Shown: piece after piece, positions 61,203-64,000 of the stretch
Layout of the letters: each line of letters begins with the position of its first letter
How positions within the stretch are numbered: position 1 is the first letter of the stretch
Assembly: GCF_032854445.1 (NCBI RefSeq)
Contig: NC_088305.1
Location: 31,833,645-31,897,644, forward strand
Length of the DNA stretch: 64,000 nt
Direction of reading: 5' to 3'
From: Liolophura sinensis
Taxonomy: Eukaryota > Mollusca > Polyplacophora > Chitonida > Chitonidae
The notes under the pieces: generated by a model
What the model was told of the DNA's origin: nothing
The model's input: only the letters and a program-made list of their open reading frames with translations
Databases searched by the model: none
Program-made: the position numbers and the translations under genes

Positions 61203-61598
61203 TCAACTTCCGGTGACAACGACAATTGGTTTTCTTGGTGACTTACCGCCTAATTTTGTGAGATAAATCACAGCTAAAACAAAGCTTATAATCCCCAGGC
61301 CGAGAAAACCGTTGTACCGGAATATTAATATCAATTCGTTTTCATATCGGCTGTGTTTTTCTGTTGATAATGGGATATCGGGCGATGGGGAATTCCCAAC
61401 CCAAGCTAGATCCGGAAACGCTCGGAGTCCATTTTTGTACGTTAAATGATGCAGAACAAATCGATATTGCCTTGTAGAAATGGGGATGATTTTAAGGTAA
61501 CAGCCTTCGGAAAAACAACAGAGGGGATAAAACACCTGTCTCCGTGAGAGCAACAATGACGTCCGCTGCTGTTGGAAAACAGAGCAATCTAATGTCAT
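61203..61598 (-). CDS. Possible 5' coding exon of a membrane-anchored short-chain dehydrogenase
   Basis: The open frame has its first ATG at 61598 and an in-frame TAA shortly upstream. Most of it is unremarkable, but near the end there is one hydrophobic helix (GFLGLGIISFVLAVIYL). It is followed after a basic linker by KPIVVVTG, the position and shape expected for the start of the Rossmann fold in RDH/BDH-type short-chain dehydrogenases (consensus K-x-V-L-V-T-G). Against this, a strong splice donor (G|GTAAGT, last exon base 61247) sits just after the helix. If used, it would place KPIVVVTG in the intron. The frame stops two residues after VTG, and only a weak donor is available there. The N-terminal 90 residues are longer than usual for this family and may be UTR or a separate exon. 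Treat as a lead. Confidence 0.3.
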   Translation of the reverse strand: MTLDCSVFQQQRTSLLLSRRQVFYPLCCFSEGCYLKIIPISTRQYRFVLHHLTYKNGLRAFPDLAWVGNSPSPDIPLSTEKHSRYENELILIFRYNGFLGLGIISFVLAVIYLTKLGGKSPRKPIVVVTGS

Positions 61599-62029
61599 CT
61601 CCGACAAACGTCCATCAGTCCATAAACATTTTTAGGCTATTTACAAATTCACGTGAACAGTTAAAAGGAAAAACCCTACCTGATTAAAGTCACAAGAGGG
61701 TGAAATGCAACCGTCATTGCTCTGATAAATACTCCCTGTGCTGTAGAGTTTATATATAAGACTGCAAGTAATTTGCCATTGACTATACATACGCGTTAAT
61801 GTTGAGTACCCGTGAGCAGCCCTAAATTTGCATGCCCCGACACCTGTTAATCAAACCCATTTAATTGTGACACACTGTTGGTCAACATTTCATCGGATAA
61901 TTATTGTCAAAATTTCTCAGCACGCATGTAATCACAACCAGAGGGACATCTGAGGGTCAGAAAAATGCAATGAATCCAGTCCCCCTCCCGTAAAAATTCA
62001 CAAAGATTAGTGCTAAAATGACTGAAATT

Positions 62030-62110
62030 ACATAAATACATACATACATGCATACATACATACATACATGCATGCACACATACACACACACACATACATA
62101 CATACATACA
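62030..62110. repeat. (CATA)n microsatellite, left block
   Basis: Imperfect CATA with catg and caca variants, directly left of SINE-1. Confidence 0.92.
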
Positions 62111-62308
62111 TTTTATTTGATTTTATTTATTTGATTGGTGTTTTACGCCGTACTCAAGAATACTTCACTTATACGACGGCGGCCAGCATTATGGTGGGTG
62201 GAAACCGGGCAGATCCCGGGGGAACCCCACGACCATCCGCGGGTTGCTGGCAGACCTTCCCACTTACGGAGGAGAGGAAGCCAGCATGAGCTGGACTTGA
62301 ACTTACAA
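62110..62308 (-). mobile_element. SINE-1 inside a CATA microsatellite
   Basis: The best-preserved copy: tttatttgattggtgtttta, the ctcaagaatacttcac block, then ggcggccagcattatggtgg. The tRNA-like head is cut just past ctggacttgaac. Both flanks are (CATA)n. Confidence 0.8.
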
Positions 62309-62412
62309 CATACATACATAAATACATAAATACATAAATACATACATACATACATACATACATACATACATACATACATACATACATACATACATACATA
62401 CATACATACAAA
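62308..62412. repeat. (CATA)n microsatellite, right block
   Basis: Nearly pure CATA, directly right of SINE-1 and left of the reverse transcriptase fossil. Confidence 0.94.
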
Positions 62413-62439
62413 CAGGAAATAGGAATAATACTGAACATA

Positions 62440-63869
62440 ATCTTTTCTTGTGTCTGTTCCTTGAATGACACAAATGCAGCATGCCCCAATGTTACACTTA
62501 AGACTAACAGAGAATTACTAGGTATCACTGTTGAATCCAATGACTTACTTCAGGTGCTCAAATCTGTTAACACGAGTAAAGTTACTCGACCAGATGGCAT
62601 CAGTCCCAAAATGCCTTTTGAAGTTAAGTACGAAATTTCTCTTATTTTGACGACATTTTCGAATCTGTCTTTAACTTCAGGACGGTATCCCTCTTCCTGG
62701 AAAATTGCCAACGTTAACCCTATATTCACGTCAGGAACCCATCTAAGGCCTCAAACTACAGACCAATTTTCTTTCGGACAGTATTTAGCCACCTGCGTCC
62801 AAAAATATCTCCGAACCAGCAGGTGTTTTTGATATGTCTAATGCTTTTGATCGAGTTTGGCACAAAGGCATACAAGCTAAATTAAAGTGACTTGGGATAA
62901 AAGCTGACCTGCTCAACTGGTTTTAGGATTATTTAAAAGATCGAAAGCAAAGATCTGTACTAAACGGTTCTCAATCAAATCTTAAAGATTTAAAATCTGG
63001 AGTTCCCCAGGGCTTGGGTCCTTTATTGTTCCTTGTCTATATTAATGACCTTCCAAATGAAATTACTAACAATATCAACTTATTTGCTGATGACACCTGC
63101 CTTTACGTTATAGTCGACCAACTGATACAGCAAACAATTAATGGTTCCATAACTGACGACCTTGAAAAAATTGATGTTTGGGCTAAAACTTGGCTTGTTG
63201 ACGTTAATGCAACAAATACTGTAACACTTACTGTTTCAAGACGCAGACAAGCGTAGCAGTTGTCATTTCAGTTTTCAAGGTAAAATATAACTTCAGCTAC
63301 ATCGCACAAGCATTTAGGATTAATCTGTAATAACATATCATTTAATGAATGGACTTATCATATAGACAACCTTCTGGAAACTGCGAATAAAAAATTATCC
63401 ATGTTCAGAGCACTTAGTAGAAAATGCCTAGAAATTATGTATAAATGTTTCATAAGACCATCTGTGGAATATGCAGACATAGTTTGGGGCAATGTTAGTG
63501 AACATCAAGTAAGTACCATTAAAAACATCTAAAAGGACGGACTTGTCATCACTGGTTTAACTAAACGTGCTGCCTCTAACCTACTCTATGAAGAGTCAGG
63601 TTTCATTCAATTGCTTAAATGGCGCTATATACACAGGGTGGTTTTCTTTCAACGTTATGTTAATGATGTAACTAGCAGTGTATTTGATAACAAACTACCA
63701 CCACCAGCACATCAGTGCAGTCCGTATCAAATCAGATCAACAAATCAACTAACAACTTTTCGATGTAGAACAGCCAGCTTTAGTAATTCTCTTTCTCCCA
63801 CAAACTGTGCGGAACTGGAACACTTTACCATATTCAATCAGACAGATCAAAAATCATAAAGAATCATAA
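62440..63869 (+). pseudogene. Decayed non-LTR retrotransposon reverse transcriptase (jockey/CR1-like)
   Basis: The plus strand encodes a broken reverse transcriptase of the LINE type, which copies element RNA at a nicked chromosomal target. In order: an N-terminal fingers region (RPDGISPK, then GRYPSSWKIANVNPIF), a jump that removes roughly 60 residues, motif A (FDMSNAFDRVWHKG) near 62829, motif B (SGVPQGLGPLLF) near 63000, motif C (LFADDTCLY) near 63085, a thumb region (FIRPSVEYADIVWGN) near 63450, and the C-terminal signature TVRNWNTLPYSIRQ near 63800, ending at a stop at 63867-63869. Frameshifts and stops separate these blocks. Motif B lacks two residues of the usual GVPQGSVLGP. No endonuclease domain is present, so the copy is 5' truncated. 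The FADD catalytic pair survives, but the element cannot be active. Confidence 0.88.
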
Positions 63870-64000
63870 AGTAGGTCCAGAAAAACTATTTCATCCACCA
63901 GTGCCACCGGTATGGTATTATGTTGGCATGCGCTGGTCAAATGTAATTTTGTGTAGACTAAAAAGATGGATGTAACTCGCTAAATCGTGATTTATTTAAC

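Noticed and set aside
62143-62540. Minus-strand frames with repeated Met-Tyr-Val-Cys
   Set aside because: Translation of the CATA microsatellite and SINE-1.

Overview
The window looks like nuclear DNA from an invertebrate animal, most likely a lophotrochozoan such as a mollusc or brachiopod. Three things suggest this. Protein-coding exons are short and separated by kilobase introns. A tRNA-headed SINE with a highly conserved 3' half (called SINE-1 here) occurs about eleven times and resembles, from memory only, elements common in mollusc-type genomes. Non-LTR and Tc1-like transposon fossils are also present. Species was not determined. There are no bacterial operons, rRNA genes, intact tRNA genes or CRISPR arrays.

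The window is gene-poor. The one convincing complete gene is a two-exon rhodopsin-class G-protein-coupled receptor on the minus strand (exon 1 at 29988-30791, exon 2 at 26582-26815, 345 residues, with a poly(A) signal at 26499-26504). Downstream on the same strand lies the terminal exon of a second gene (22990-23435). It encodes a cytoplasmic-looking tail that ends in a PDZ-type motif. A weaker minus-strand candidate at 61203-61598 has one membrane segment followed by a possible nucleotide-binding start of a short-chain dehydrogenase.

Most of the rest is repeats. From left to right: a diverged segmental duplication (1-730 against 5929-7795); minisatellites with units of 25-27, 40, 44, 42 and 86 bp between 7.8 and 20.5 kb; the receptor gene, with a 31-bp minisatellite grown out of the region next to the splice acceptor of exon 2; a 34.3-41.5 kb block of duplicated segments holding a 48-bp array and a 2.45-kb, 39-bp array; a 45.8-55.6 kb block with three diverged copies of one unit, interrupted by a 4.6-kb 54/57-bp array, a 61/65-bp array and a long TA run; a Tc1 transposase fossil near 57.2 kb; an 11-copy 66-bp array near 60 kb; and a decayed non-LTR reverse transcriptase at the right edge.

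Several arrays have unit lengths divisible by three (39, 42, 54/57 and 66 bp). They therefore give long open frames on several strands and frames at once. I treat these as minisatellites, not genes. No new enzymatic or defence system was found. The most interesting signals are about repeat birth: arrays that can be compared with single-copy homologues in the same window, and an array that carries repeated decoy splice-acceptor sequences beside a real exon.
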